Part shown: one piece after another, positions 36,327 to 45,768 of the stretch
Layout of the letters: every line of letters starts with the position of its first letter
Numbering within the stretch: the first letter of the stretch is position 1
Source: an alpha proteobacterium SCGC AAA536-K22
GTDB lineage: Bacteria; Pseudomonadota; Alphaproteobacteria; Puniceispirillales; Marisalimonadaceae
Assembly (NCBI GenBank): GCA_000421325.1
Contig: ATWQ01000011.1
Location: forward strand, 1-64,000
Length of the DNA stretch: 64,000 bases
Direction: 5' to 3'
Made by a program: the position numbers and the translations under genes
The notes under the pieces: model-generated
What the model saw: the letters and a program-made list of their open reading frames with translations, nothing else
The model's database searches: none
What the model was told of the DNA's origin: nothing

Positions 36327-36508
36327 AAAAAATTTTTATGGGAAAACCAATCCATTGGCTGATGATTATAATTGCTACTGCAATAATATTTTCTTGTGGT
36401 TTAAATAAAATGCATGTCAGTAACTTTAATTTATTTGTTTCTATTATTTTTGTTTCAATAGCAATATTAATTTATTCCATACTTAAATCTTCCAAACAAA
36501 AAAATTGA
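36323..36508 (+). CDS. Small two-helix membrane protein following the TRAP permease gene
   Basis: The 61-residue protein has two hydrophobic segments (about 10-27 and 36-54) and a lysine-rich C-terminus. Its ATG overlaps the permease stop as ATGA, strong evidence that it is a translated and coupled gene. I do not recognise a named family. It may be an accessory subunit of the TAXI permease. Confidence 0.7.
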   Translation: MKKIFMGKPIHWLMIIIATAIIFSCGLNKMHVSNFNLFVSIIFVSIAILIYSILKSSKQKN

Positions 36509-36570
36509 ATACTCTAAATTTATCGTTATGGTCATATTAATTTAATCAATTAATATTTGTAAGTTGAGCT

Positions 36571-38133
36571 ATGGAAAAAGAAAAGGGATCAGAGCTTCTA
36601 TTAAAAGCCACCAAAATAAATAAATCATTTGGTGATTTCAGTGCCAACAAAGATATAGATATAGATGTAGCTAAAGGAGAAATTCACGCTCTCTTAGGTG
36701 AAAATGGTGCGGGTAAATCAACACTCGTAAAAATTTTTTACGGCGTTCTTAAACCAGATACTGGTTCTATTGAAATAAATAATAAAGAAGTTTCAATATC
36801 TTCTCCTAATTCTGCTCGAAAAAATGGTATTGGAATGGTATTTCAACATTTTTCTTTATTTCCTGCGCTTACAGTTGCTGAAAATATATTAATAGCCTTA
36901 GATGAAAAAATTAAATTTAAAGATTTAATTTCTGAAATTTCAAAACTTTCTAAAGAATGGGAGTTATTTGTGGATCCTTTAAAACGGGTCAGTGAGCTCT
37001 CAGTTGGAGAACAACAAAGAGTTGAGATAATAAGATGTTTGATGCAAAACCCTAAATTATTAATTATGGATGAACCAACATCTGTTCTAACACCTCAAGA
37101 AATTTCAAATCTATTCAAAATTTTAAAGCGTTTAGCTTCTTCAGGTTGTTCTATTTTATATATAAGCCACAAATTAGAAGAAATTATAGAAATAGCAGAT
37201 CAAGTAACTATTTTAAAATCTGGCAAATCAATAGCTACAATTGATGCAAAAAAAACAACTACAAAATTTCTTGCTGAAACTATGGTTGGTAAAGAAATAA
37301 CTGCATTAAAAAAGGTAAATACTAAAACTTTTTCTAAAGATATTGCATTAGAGCTTAAAAATTTAAACAAACCAAATGAAACCAATTTTGGAATATCTCT
37401 AAAAAACATTAATTTACAGGTCAATTATGGAGAAATTTTAGGTATTGCAGGTATAGCAGGTAATGGCCAAGTCGAATTAATGGAAGTATTAAGTGGGGAA
37501 ACAATAACTGATAATGAAAATGAAATTTTATTAGAGAGTATACCTATAGGCTCCAAAGATATTACTGAAAGAAGACAGCTTGGTATAGAGACAATACCAG
37601 AGGAACGTACATTACATGCTACTGTTCCGAATTTAACAATCAGTGAAAATACCTTTCTAACATATTTTTCTAAATATAATAAAACCGACAATATTATTTC
37701 TAATTTATTAAATAATCACCAAAACAGTCTTATTGAAAGTGAAAGGATATTAAAGGATAATGATGTTAGGTGCCCAGAAGTAAATCCTTTAGCCAATCAA
37801 TTATCTGGTGGAAATCTTCAAAAATTTATTTTAGGGAGATCATTAGCCAACAATCCTAAAGTAGCAATCTTTTCTCAACCAACTTGGGGCGTGGATATAG
37901 GTGCCGCAACATCTATAAGACAAAAATTATTAAACCTATCCCAAAGCGAAAAGGCAGTTATTTTAATCAGCCAAGATTTAGAAGAAATTTTTGAATTATC
38001 CGATCAAATTTGTGTAATAAATGGTGGAACTTTAAGCAAGATTATGCCTGTAGATAAAGTTACTGCAGCAGATGTGGGCTTATTGATGGGGGGTAAATTA
38101 GACACTGCTAGCGAATTGGAAATTATCAAATGA
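36571..38133 (+). CDS. ABC transporter ATPase with two nucleotide-binding domains, nucleoside (YufO) type
   Basis: In this 520-residue tandem ATPase the first domain is complete: Walker A GENGAGKST near residue 43, signature LSVGEQQR, Walker B LLIMDEPTSVLTPQE, and ISHKLEEI. In the second domain the P-loop region reads AGIAGNGQVELM and the signature LSGGNLQKFILGRSL, with degenerate catalytic residues, as is normal for this family. It drives import with the two permeases and the BMP binding protein downstream. It overlaps the first permease gene by 4 bases. Confidence 0.92.
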   Translation: MEKEKGSELLLKATKINKSFGDFSANKDIDIDVAKGEIHALLGENGAGKSTLVKIFYGVLKPDTGSIEINNKEVSISSPNSARKNGIGMVFQHFSLFPALTVAENILIALDEKIKFKDLISEISKLSKEWELFVDPLKRVSELSVGEQQRVEIIRCLMQNPKLLIMDEPTSVLTPQEISNLFKILKRLASSGCSILYISHKLEEIIEIADQVTILKSGKSIATIDAKKTTTKFLAETMVGKEITALKKVNTKTFSKDIALELKNLNKPNETNFGISLKNINLQVNYGEILGIAGIAGNGQVELMEVLSGETITDNENEILLESIPIGSKDITERRQLGIETIPEERTLHATVPNLTISENTFLTYFSKYNKTDNIISNLLNNHQNSLIESERILKDNDVRCPEVNPLANQLSGGNLQKFILGRSLANNPKVAIFSQPTWGVDIGAATSIRQKLLNLSQSEKAVILISQDLEEIFELSDQICVINGGTLSKIMPVDKVTAADVGLLMGGKLDTASELEIIK

Positions 38134-39209
38134 TTACATTTACACCAAGAGATAAAGTTTCCAAAAACTGGACAATTATGGGACCTGCTTTATCAATTTT
38201 TTTTACTGTTTTTTTTGGTTTATTAATTTTTGCATTACTTGGGTATGACCCTTTAGAGACACTATATCAAATTTTTATCTCTCCCTTTTCAAGAATAGAT
38301 AGAATTAGTGACGTCTTTGTTAAAGCATGCCCTCTAATTATTATTGGAATTGGCTTGATGTTATGTTTCAGAGCTAATGTTTGGAATATTGGTGCTGAAG
38401 GTCAATTTATAATGGGCACTCTACTAGCTGGTTCATTTGCATTACTTTTCCCAAATGTAGAAAATAAATTATTAATATTTATCATGATATTTATTGGTTT
38501 TGTTGGTGGAGCTTTGTGGGCGTTTATACCTGCAATTTTAAAAACAAAGTTAAACGTTAATGAAATTTTAGTCAGTCTAATGCTAGTTTATGTAGCAATG
38601 CTATTTATTGATTTTATTGTTAGAGGGCCTTTAAGAGATCCTATGAGTTTTGGTTTTCCATTATCAAAACCTTATTCTGATGGAGCTCTAATAAATAAGA
38701 TCACATTTCCAGGAATAGGTTATCTTGGACAGCTTCATTATGGAGTTTTATTTATAGTATTATTAATTCCATTTTCATGGCTCTTTGTAAATAAAACATT
38801 AAGTGGTTTTAAAATAAATGTTTTAGGAGCTGCTCCAAAAGCTGCCAGGTTTGCAGGTTTTAAACAAAATGCAATAACTATAACTGTATTATTAATATCT
38901 GGAGGTCTAGCCGGCGTTGCGGGTGTAATTGAGGTTTCTGCAAATATTGGCCAACTGCAACCCGAAGTTTCTTTTGGATATGGATTTACAGCTATTATTG
39001 TTGCATTTCTTGGGAGATTAAACCCAGTTGGAATTTTGTTCGCTGGAATTATTATAGCGACTGTCAAGTTAGGAGCTGATAACGCTCAGATGTCTATGGG
39101 GATTCCAAAAGTAGTAACTGGATTGTTTGAAGGTATTCTTTTGTTTTTTTTATTAACCGGAGAAACTCTCCAAAAATATAAGATCAAATGGTCAAAGGTT
39201 AAAAAATAA
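38130..39209 (+). CDS. ABC transporter permease, BMP/nucleoside (YufP) type
   Basis: The 359-residue inner-membrane permease of the BPD_transp_2 family has about ten helices and typical NIGAEGQFIMG near residue 89, KLNVNEILVSLMLVYVA near 149, and GGLAGVAGVIEVSANIGQLQP near 262. It works with the permease encoded next, whose start overlaps its stop by one base. Confidence 0.92.
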   Translation: MITFTPRDKVSKNWTIMGPALSIFFTVFFGLLIFALLGYDPLETLYQIFISPFSRIDRISDVFVKACPLIIIGIGLMLCFRANVWNIGAEGQFIMGTLLAGSFALLFPNVENKLLIFIMIFIGFVGGALWAFIPAILKTKLNVNEILVSLMLVYVAMLFIDFIVRGPLRDPMSFGFPLSKPYSDGALINKITFPGIGYLGQLHYGVLFIVLLIPFSWLFVNKTLSGFKINVLGAAPKAARFAGFKQNAITITVLLISGGLAGVAGVIEVSANIGQLQPEVSFGYGFTAIIVAFLGRLNPVGILFAGIIIATVKLGADNAQMSMGIPKVVTGLFEGILLFFLLTGETLQKYKIKWSKVKK

Positions 39210-40120
39210 TGGAAGCATTGATATTAACAATAATTGCAACATCTATACCTCTATTATTAGCAGCAACAGGCGAACTTATTACTGAAAAAAGTGGAGTATT
39301 AAACCTTGGTGTAGAAGGTATGATGTTAAGCGGTGCTGTGGGTGCTTTAGGAGCAGTGTTATGGCTAGAAAATCCGTATTTTGGAATAATTGCTGGAGCA
39401 TTATCAGGGATTCTTATGGCCTCTATATTTTCAATTTTTACAATTAATTTTATGACTAACCAAGTGGCAACAGGTCTTGGCTTAACCATTTTCGCAACTG
39501 GGCTAACTGGTTTAGCAGGTGCTCCCTTAGTAGGAAAAACAATACCCTCATTGCCAAAAATAGAAATATTTTTGTTATCTGATATACCAATAATTGGTAA
39601 TATATTATTTAAACAAGATTTTATAGCCTACCTATCTATAGCTATAATTATAATAATTACTTATTTCTTAAAATATTCAAAACCTGGGGTGATTTTACGT
39701 GCGGTTGGCGATGATCATCAAAGTGCTCACTCAGTAGGATACCCAGTCAAAAAGATTCGCTGGTACGCTACTTGTTTTGGTGGAATGTGTGCAGGTATTG
39801 GAGGAGCTTATATTCCTTTAGTATTAACACCACATTGGTCAGAAGGAATGACGGCTGGTAGAGGTTGGATAGCTCTCGCTTTGGTTGTTTTTGCTTCTTG
39901 GATACCATGGCGAATTATAGTTGGTGCGCTAATTTTTGGAGGAATCACAATTGCTCAATTAGTTGGACAAGCACGAGGTTGGCCTATTCCTTCACAAATA
40001 CTTTCTATGATGCCATATTTAGCTACAATCATAGCTTTAACTATAATCTCAGGAAGAATTTCTAAAAATAATAGTGTAGTACCAGCTTCGCTCGGAAAAC
40101 CATTTTTTGATACTCAATAA
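39209..40120 (+). CDS. ABC transporter permease, BMP/nucleoside (YufQ) type
   Basis: The 303-residue inner-membrane permease has ATGELITEKSGVLNLGVEGMMLSGAVGA-type motifs near residues 20-46, NQVATGLGLTIFATGLTGL near 89 and RAVGDDHQSAHSVGYPV near 162. These define the second permease of BMP-dependent nucleoside-like ABC importers. Nearby genes do not indicate a particular nucleoside, though the upstream purine genes make a purine source attractive. Confidence 0.92.
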   Translation: MEALILTIIATSIPLLLAATGELITEKSGVLNLGVEGMMLSGAVGALGAVLWLENPYFGIIAGALSGILMASIFSIFTINFMTNQVATGLGLTIFATGLTGLAGAPLVGKTIPSLPKIEIFLLSDIPIIGNILFKQDFIAYLSIAIIIIITYFLKYSKPGVILRAVGDDHQSAHSVGYPVKKIRWYATCFGGMCAGIGGAYIPLVLTPHWSEGMTAGRGWIALALVVFASWIPWRIIVGALIFGGITIAQLVGQARGWPIPSQILSMMPYLATIIALTIISGRISKNNSVVPASLGKPFFDTQ

Positions 40121-40229
40121 AATTGAGTTAAATATTTGCATTTTAAATATTTAATTTAAGAATTAATCTTTTTTTATTGTCATTTTAAAGATTCACTCTA
40201 AGGTTTTATTATTAAATTAGGAGTTTAAA

Positions 40230-41339
40230 ATGATAAAATTTTGTATGCGTATTTTTTCACTGGTTGCATTAAGTGCATCAGTTTTATTTTTATTAATTAA
40301 TAGTACTTTTGCTGGTAATCAAACAAAAGTGGGTTTTGTTTATTTGACTACACCTGGAGATCATGGATGGACCTATGCCCATGAACTAGGTAAGCAAATG
40401 GTTGAAAAACGTTTTGGAGATGATGTTAAGATTTCTGTAGTTGAAAATGTTCCAGAAGGTCCCGATGCCACCAGAGTTATAAGAGAACTAGCAAAACAAG
40501 GAAATGAAATCATCTTTACAACTTCATTTGGTTATATGGAGCCAACTTTGAAAGTTGCTAAAGAATTTCCCAATGTAAAATTTGAACATATCACAGGTTA
40601 TAAAAGGTCTAAAAATGTTGCTACTGGAAATATTCGATTTTATGAAGGTCGATATATTCAAGGTGTAGTAGCAGGATTAATGACTAAAACAAATAAAATT
40701 GGATATATTGGTGCCTATCCAATTGCTGAAGTCATTATGGGCATAAATGCGTTTGCTCAAGGATTAAGGTCTGTTAATAAGGATGCTTCAATATCAGTAA
40801 TATGGGCCAATACTTGGTACGACCCAGTTAAAGAAGCTGATGCTGCTAAAGTGCATATAGCTGAAGGTGCTGATATACTTGCACAACACACTGATTCACC
40901 AGCTATGCTTCAAATAGCTGAAAAAAAAGGTGCTTTAGGTTTTGGTCAATCTACTGATATGTCTGCGTTTGCGCCGAAAGCCCAACTCTTTGCCTCAATT
41001 AATAATTGGGGACCGTATTACATAAGAAAAATTGAAGAATTAAAAAGTGGTAAATGGAATACTGGTGATGGTCCCGACCATTGGGCAGGAAATGATTGGG
41101 GTGGATTAAAAGCAGATATGTTAATCATTTCTAAGTTTCAAAACATGCCAAGTGGTGTTGCTCAAAAAGCTCAAGAGGCTTTAGATAGTCTTAAAAGTGG
41201 TAAGATTAATATATTTGCTGGTCCTTTAGTAGATAACACAGGCAAAGAAATAATCCCTTCTGGAAAAAGCCTAGATGATGGCGCCTTATGGGGTATGAAC
41301 TATTATCTAAAGGGTGTAAACGGGAAAATACCTGGATAA
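40230..41339 (+). CDS. BMP-family ABC transporter substrate-binding protein
   Basis: The 369-residue protein of the basic-membrane-protein/PnrA family has VGFVYLTTPGDHGWTYAHELG near residues 33-53 and NEIIFTTSFGYMEP near 92, with IGYIGAYPIAEVIMGINAF near 160. The N-terminus is a cleavable signal (to about STFAG, residue 29) without a clear lipobox cysteine at the cleavage site, so it is probably a free periplasmic protein. TAGGAG precedes the ATG. It is separated from the permease genes by about 110 bases and ends at a terminator. Confidence 0.92.
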   Translation: MIKFCMRIFSLVALSASVLFLLINSTFAGNQTKVGFVYLTTPGDHGWTYAHELGKQMVEKRFGDDVKISVVENVPEGPDATRVIRELAKQGNEIIFTTSFGYMEPTLKVAKEFPNVKFEHITGYKRSKNVATGNIRFYEGRYIQGVVAGLMTKTNKIGYIGAYPIAEVIMGINAFAQGLRSVNKDASISVIWANTWYDPVKEADAAKVHIAEGADILAQHTDSPAMLQIAEKKGALGFGQSTDMSAFAPKAQLFASINNWGPYYIRKIEELKSGKWNTGDGPDHWAGNDWGGLKADMLIISKFQNMPSGVAQKAQEALDSLKSGKINIFAGPLVDNTGKEIIPSGKSLDDGALWGMNYYLKGVNGKIPG

Positions 41340-41356
41340 CATATATTTAAAAATAT

Positions 41357-41390
41357 CGTAGCCATATTTAAAAATATGGCTACGTTTATA
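41357..41390 (+). terminator. Rho-independent terminator after the BMP transporter operon
   Basis: The near-perfect inverted repeat CGTAGCCATATTT/AAATATGGCTACG (41357-41369 and 41372-41384) is followed by TTTATA. The outer 12 pairs leave a small loop. It directly follows the binding-protein gene and precedes the next ORF by only a few bases. Confidence 0.8.
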
Positions 41391-41395
41391 AAATT

Positions 41396-42106
41396 ATGAT
41401 TTTTAAAAAAATAAAGTTTATAAACACACTCACTTTTTCACTAATATTTATTTTTTTATCGCCTTCTTTTAGTTTTTCAAAAATAAAAATTAATGATCTC
41501 AGTAATAAAATCCATGTTTTAGACGTCTATGGTAAAAGATATACCCTTGATAATTCTAAAATTATTAAAACAGGTGATTATTTACAGACAAGAAAAAATC
41601 CAGCAATTTTAATTTTTAACAATAAAACTAAAGTATGTTTCTCAACTAATTCATCTTTAAAAATTGAAAATATTAAATTTGTTAAAAGTAAATTTGAAAT
41701 AAATTTAAGCCTTAAAAAAGGGCATATTCTTTTATCAATTCCTAAAAATTCTAAAGATAAACATAATGTGATTTTTTCTAATTATAGAATAAATAATTTT
41801 AAAGATGAAATTATCATATCAAAACAAAATAAACTAGAATTCCTAAACTTTAATAATAATTTAAAACTTATATTTAAAGATAAGAAAAACTACAACATAC
41901 CGCCTTATTCTTATTCGAAACTGTCTGAAAAAGAAAATATTGTAGAAATTAATAACGCAACTGATGTTAGTCAATATACAAGTAAATTTTTAAAAGGATG
42001 TGTTAACCAAATCCAAAATTTAAAAGAAAAAAGAAAAGATTGGAAACATCAATATGGTTGTATCACACAGGATGGACGGTTAGTCTGTGGTAATAGATAT
42101 AAGTAA
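41396..42106 (+). CDS. Secreted FecR-domain-like protein of unknown function
   Basis: The 236-residue lysine-rich protein has a hydrophobic signal sequence (residues about 10-28). The middle resembles a FecR-type beta domain: it has a GDYLQTRKNPAILIFNN stretch near residue 61 and LKKGHILLSIPKNS near 104. The C-terminus has a small cysteine-containing tail (CVNQ, YGCITQDGRLVCGN). There is no FecI-type sigma factor gene nearby, so a surface or periplasmic structural role is more likely than iron signalling. It begins right after a terminator and has no clear Shine-Dalgarno sequence. Confidence 0.6.
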   Translation: MIFKKIKFINTLTFSLIFIFLSPSFSFSKIKINDLSNKIHVLDVYGKRYTLDNSKIIKTGDYLQTRKNPAILIFNNKTKVCFSTNSSLKIENIKFVKSKFEINLSLKKGHILLSIPKNSKDKHNVIFSNYRINNFKDEIIISKQNKLEFLNFNNNLKLIFKDKKNYNIPPYSYSKLSEKENIVEINNATDVSQYTSKFLKGCVNQIQNLKEKRKDWKHQYGCITQDGRLVCGNRYK

Positions 42107-42109
42107 ATA

Positions 42110-42853
42110 TCATAAATTTAAATAAAATATTCTTAATGCAATAAACCCTAGAAGAATTAAGGTCACTTTATCAAAAGTTTCTTTAGATATACTTTTAGCT
42201 AACCATGAACCAAGTGGCATAAAGGACATAAGTACAACCGTAGATATAATACTAACAATAATAATCTCTGTATTTAAAAAATTATAGTAGTACAATGTAG
42301 GCATTTGGAAGATGGACATCACACCAAAATATACAGAAATAGTTGGTATAAATTGATTTCGTTCTAATTTCATAGAATTTAAAAAAGTTATTGATATTGG
42401 TGCTGACAAGCCCGCTGAGCCTTGAAGAATACCTCCCCCCGCTCCCATAATAAATACTAGTTTTTTTGCTTTTTCGTAGACTAATTTCCATGAGGGTACT
42501 GCAAGTTTGAGTAATATATATATTATTACTATAACGGCTACAGATAGAGTTAAAATTTTAATTGGTAAACTTACTAATAAGATTGTACCAAGAAAAGCTC
42601 CTACTCCACCACCTAACGCAAACGAGACAGTAAAAAAAGGTGGAAGAATAGTTTTTCTAAATTGGTAAAGTTGGCCAATATTTGTTAATAAATTAGGAAT
42701 TACCATAATAATTACTGCAATTCTTACGTCATAAAATGCTGCTATTACAGGTATAGTAATGATTGGAGCCCCTGCTCCTGTTGCACCTTTAAGTATTCCC
42801 CCTAAAGCAAAAGCAGTGAAGATAGCTATTATTGTTATGGGATCAAAATTCAA
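42110..42853 (-). CDS. TauE/SafE-family membrane exporter
   Basis: The 247-residue membrane protein has about eight helices and the duplicated family motifs GILKGATGAGAPIITIPVI near residue 19 and GAGGGILQGSAGLSAPIS near residue 136. The family exports small anions such as sulfite or organosulfonates. It is the last of four minus-strand genes, which are spaced by 11-27 bases, and converges on the FecR-like gene. Confidence 0.87.
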   Translation of the reverse strand: MNFDPITIIAIFTAFALGGILKGATGAGAPIITIPVIAAFYDVRIAVIIMVIPNLLTNIGQLYQFRKTILPPFFTVSFALGGGVGAFLGTILLVSLPIKILTLSVAVIVIIYILLKLAVPSWKLVYEKAKKLVFIMGAGGGILQGSAGLSAPISITFLNSMKLERNQFIPTISVYFGVMSIFQMPTLYYYNFLNTEIIIVSIISTVVLMSFMPLGSWLAKSISKETFDKVTLILLGFIALRIFYLNL

Positions 42854-42866
42854 TTGAATAAAAGCT

Positions 42867-43838
42867 TTATAATTTTAAAATTAATTTTCCAAAGTGTTCA
42901 TTATCTCTCATAGAAGATAGAGCTTGTGCCACATCATTAAAATCAAAAACTTTTTCAATTGGTAAAGATAATTTTCCAGTTGTTACTAAATCTCCAAGAT
43001 TCTTCCACATATCTAAATAGACGTTTCTTATTTCTTCAACTGATCTAGTTCTGAAAGTCACTCCTTGATAATTTATTCTTCTCAATGCATGGAGATCACA
43101 ATTAAAGTCTGTCGTTCCACCTGCTAGTCTTCCAACATTAACTATTTTACCTTTTATTTTAGTAGCTTGCATATTCTGATTAACTGTGTAGCCCGATAAT
43201 TGATCTATAATAAGATCTACACCATCATTATTAGTTGCAGCTAAAACTTGATCAACCCAGTCATTATCTTTTGAATTTACTACTATGTTAGCACCTAGTG
43301 ATTTTAATTTATTAAATTTTTCAGGTTTTGTAGAAGTCCCAATAACTATTTGAGCACCTAAATGTTTTGCTATCTGCAGTCCCATAAGCCCAACACCTGA
43401 GCTTGCTCCTTGTATCAGCACCGTTTGTCCTTCTACAAATTCTCCAATTGTAACAATTGCATTATACATTGTTGCAAGGGCTACAGGTAATGTACTTGCT
43501 GTTGTAAAATCCATATTATTATCAGGTATCTTAATTACTCTTCCATAGTCAGCAATAGCAAATTCAGCCCAAGTTGATGATCCTGAGCACATTACTCTGT
43601 CACCGATTGAAAAATTTTTAACATTATCACCACATTCCACTACTTCACCTGAGAACTCCATACCAACTATAGTTCCAGCGCCACCAGCTGCACCGTGCGC
43701 CCCTCCGTCAGCAACAACTAAATCTGCTCTGTTAAGTCCACATGCATGAACCTTAACTAGAACATCATTAATTTTTGGTTTAGGCATATCTACATCTAGA
43801 ATTTGAACACCAGTATCAGCTACTGTGACTGCTCTCAT
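42867..43838 (-). CDS. Zinc-independent alcohol dehydrogenase/quinone oxidoreductase family
   Basis: The 323-residue medium-chain reductase has an N-terminal GroES-like part with KVHACGLNRADLVVADG near residue 29 and GMEFSGEVVECGD near 62, and a Rossmann part with QGASSGVGLMGLQIAK near 142. The catalytic-zinc cysteine of true alcohol dehydrogenases is not conserved in the usual form. It probably reduces a quinone, enone or aldehyde with NADPH. Operon partners suggest hydroxyacid metabolism. Confidence 0.88.
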   Translation of the reverse strand: MRAVTVADTGVQILDVDMPKPKINDVLVKVHACGLNRADLVVADGGAHGAAGGAGTIVGMEFSGEVVECGDNVKNFSIGDRVMCSGSSTWAEFAIADYGRVIKIPDNNMDFTTASTLPVALATMYNAIVTIGEFVEGQTVLIQGASSGVGLMGLQIAKHLGAQIVIGTSTKPEKFNKLKSLGANIVVNSKDNDWVDQVLAATNNDGVDLIIDQLSGYTVNQNMQATKIKGKIVNVGRLAGGTTDFNCDLHALRRINYQGVTFRTRSVEEIRNVYLDMWKNLGDLVTTGKLSLPIEKVFDFNDVAQALSSMRDNEHFGKLILKL

Positions 43839-43865
43839 TTTCTTTCCTTTCTTTTATACAAAAGT

Positions 43866-44624
43866 CTATGATCTTGCTTCTTTCATTTTATTGCTTATTC
43901 CTTCTGCATAAATTCTGACATCACTTGCTAAAGTTGCTAAATCATAGCCATTAGATAATTTATCTTTGAGATAAGAAGGTGAAAGACAATGTATTCCTAC
44001 TTTTATATTGTTGTCTTTACATGCACTTTCAATTTTTTTAATTGCATCAATCATTTCTGGTTCAACTCTGTCTAAACCTGGTTTAAATCCCATAGAAATA
44101 CTTAAGTCAGATGGCCCTATATATATACCAGTTAAGCCATCCGTAGCTGCAATTTTTTCTACATTTTCTAAAGCTTCAACAGTCTCAATCATTGCAAATG
44201 AAATAATTTTTTCATTTGCTTCATCATGATATGCTGGACCATGAATCATTAGAGCTCTTGTAGGACCTGAACTCCGGTAACCAACAGGAGCATATCTAGT
44301 AGCTCCAACAAAGTTAATAGCATCTTCAGGCGTATTAATCATAGGGCAAATAATACCCAATGCGCCAGCATCTAAGGATTTCATTATAATCCCAGGTTCG
44401 TTCCACGGAACTCTAACCATCGGAGTTTTACCTGAACCTGATATAACTTGCAGCATGTTGAGAGCTATTTGATAATCAACTAGACCGTGTTGCATATCAA
44501 TTGTGATTGAATCAAAATCACTCATTGACATCATTTCAGCTGTCACTGCATTAGGAATTGAACACCACGCGTTAATTGCCCCTTTTCCTTTTGACCAGCA
44601 ATTTCTTAAAGTTTGTTGTTCCAT
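43866..44624 (-). CDS. HpcH/HpaI-family 2-keto acid aldolase
   Basis: The 252-residue class II aldolase has the metal- and substrate-binding motifs DSITIDMQHGLVDY near residue 38, VRVPWNEPGIIMKSLDAGALGIICPMI near residues 71-97, FAMIETVEA near 144 and GIYIGPSDLSISMG near 166. It splits 4-hydroxy-2-keto acids into pyruvate (or a homologue) and an aldehyde. It is adjacent to a 2-hydroxyacid dehydrogenase gene in one operon, which fits oxidation of a hydroxyacid followed by aldol cleavage. Confidence 0.9.
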   Translation of the reverse strand: MEQQTLRNCWSKGKGAINAWCSIPNAVTAEMMSMSDFDSITIDMQHGLVDYQIALNMLQVISGSGKTPMVRVPWNEPGIIMKSLDAGALGIICPMINTPEDAINFVGATRYAPVGYRSSGPTRALMIHGPAYHDEANEKIISFAMIETVEALENVEKIAATDGLTGIYIGPSDLSISMGFKPGLDRVEPEMIDAIKKIESACKDNNIKVGIHCLSPSYLKDKLSNGYDLATLASDVRIYAEGISNKMKEARS

Positions 44625-44635
44625 TTGATTATCTC

Positions 44636-45622
44636 CTACAAAACGTTTTTATTTATAATAACTTCAGGGTTTACTTTATTATCAAAGACATCAAGTATGT
44701 TTTGTACTGCTTGTTTTGACATTCTAATGGTAGCTTCTTGGGTTACACCTGCGATGTGAGGTGAGAGTAAAATATTGTCTAAACTAAAAAGTGGGTTTGA
44801 AGATGTCGATGGTTCATCGTCATAAACATCCAAACCGGCTCCTCTTATAATTTTGGATTTTAATGCATTTAATAAAGCCTTTTCATTTACAATCCCTCCC
44901 CTAGCACAATTAATTAGAAATGAACTTTCTTTCATAATTTTAAATTCATTATCTGAAAACATGTTTGTTGTTTCATTGTTTTTGGGACAATGTAATGATA
45001 CAGCATCCATTTGGGATAAAATATCTAAAAAATTATCTACAAGAACTGCGCCAGATTTTTTTATTTCTTCTGCATTAACATAAGGGTCATAAACATAAAC
45101 ATTCATATCAAAAGCAAGTGCCCTTTTAACTAACCTTGAGCCTATTCTGCCAAAACCGATAACGAGCAGATTTTTTTCAGCAACATCCCATGCTCGTATA
45201 TCCCAACGAGTAGTCCAATCTGCTTTGCGCGCGAAACTGTCATAATAAAAAACATTTTTGGATAGGGCTAACAGCATAAACATAGCGTGTTCTGCAACTG
45301 AAATCATATTTGAATGTGCAGCTATAGCTAGAGGTATATTACTATCATTCAATGCATCGACATCAATTGAGTCATATCCAACACCATGCCTGGAAACTAT
45401 TAATAAATTTTTAGAGTTTTCAATTATTTTTCTTGAAATATTGGCCGTCCTAACAGTGATACCATGAACTTCCTTTGCAGCCTCCATAATCTCATTTTCA
45501 TTAGCCGACATTATAGTAATTGGCTCAATATCATCTCTTTCCAACAATAATTTTTTACCTTCTTCGTGAAGACCTTGAACCATCAAAACTTTCTTTTTAT
45601 TAGTTGGATTGTTATTGACCAT
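44636..45622 (-). CDS. D-isomer-specific 2-hydroxyacid dehydrogenase
   Basis: The 328-residue NAD-dependent enzyme is of the SerA/hydroxypyruvate reductase group. It has a Rossmann motif NLLVIGFGRIGSRLVKRA near residue 157, the catalytic arginine in INCARGGIVNE near 233, the glutamate in DVYDDEPS near 263 and the histidine in LSPHIAGVT near 280. At this length it lacks the C-terminal regulatory domain of long SerA. It is the first gene of the operon with the HpaI aldolase, reductase and TauE exporter genes. Confidence 0.9.
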   Translation of the reverse strand: MVNNNPTNKKKVLMVQGLHEEGKKLLLERDDIEPITIMSANENEIMEAAKEVHGITVRTANISRKIIENSKNLLIVSRHGVGYDSIDVDALNDSNIPLAIAAHSNMISVAEHAMFMLLALSKNVFYYDSFARKADWTTRWDIRAWDVAEKNLLVIGFGRIGSRLVKRALAFDMNVYVYDPYVNAEEIKKSGAVLVDNFLDILSQMDAVSLHCPKNNETTNMFSDNEFKIMKESSFLINCARGGIVNEKALLNALKSKIIRGAGLDVYDDEPSTSSNPLFSLDNILLSPHIAGVTQEATIRMSKQAVQNILDVFDNKVNPEVIINKNVL

Positions 45623-45768
45623 TTTAGTTCCTTTAAATATAAAATTTAACTTATTAACAGTAATCTAAACCCAAAATTATTCAAATAAATTATATACAAG
45701 ATTTATATTGTCTAAAAAAAAAAATTATGTTTGGATTATTTAAAATTTTTTTAGGAAATCTGTAAGAA

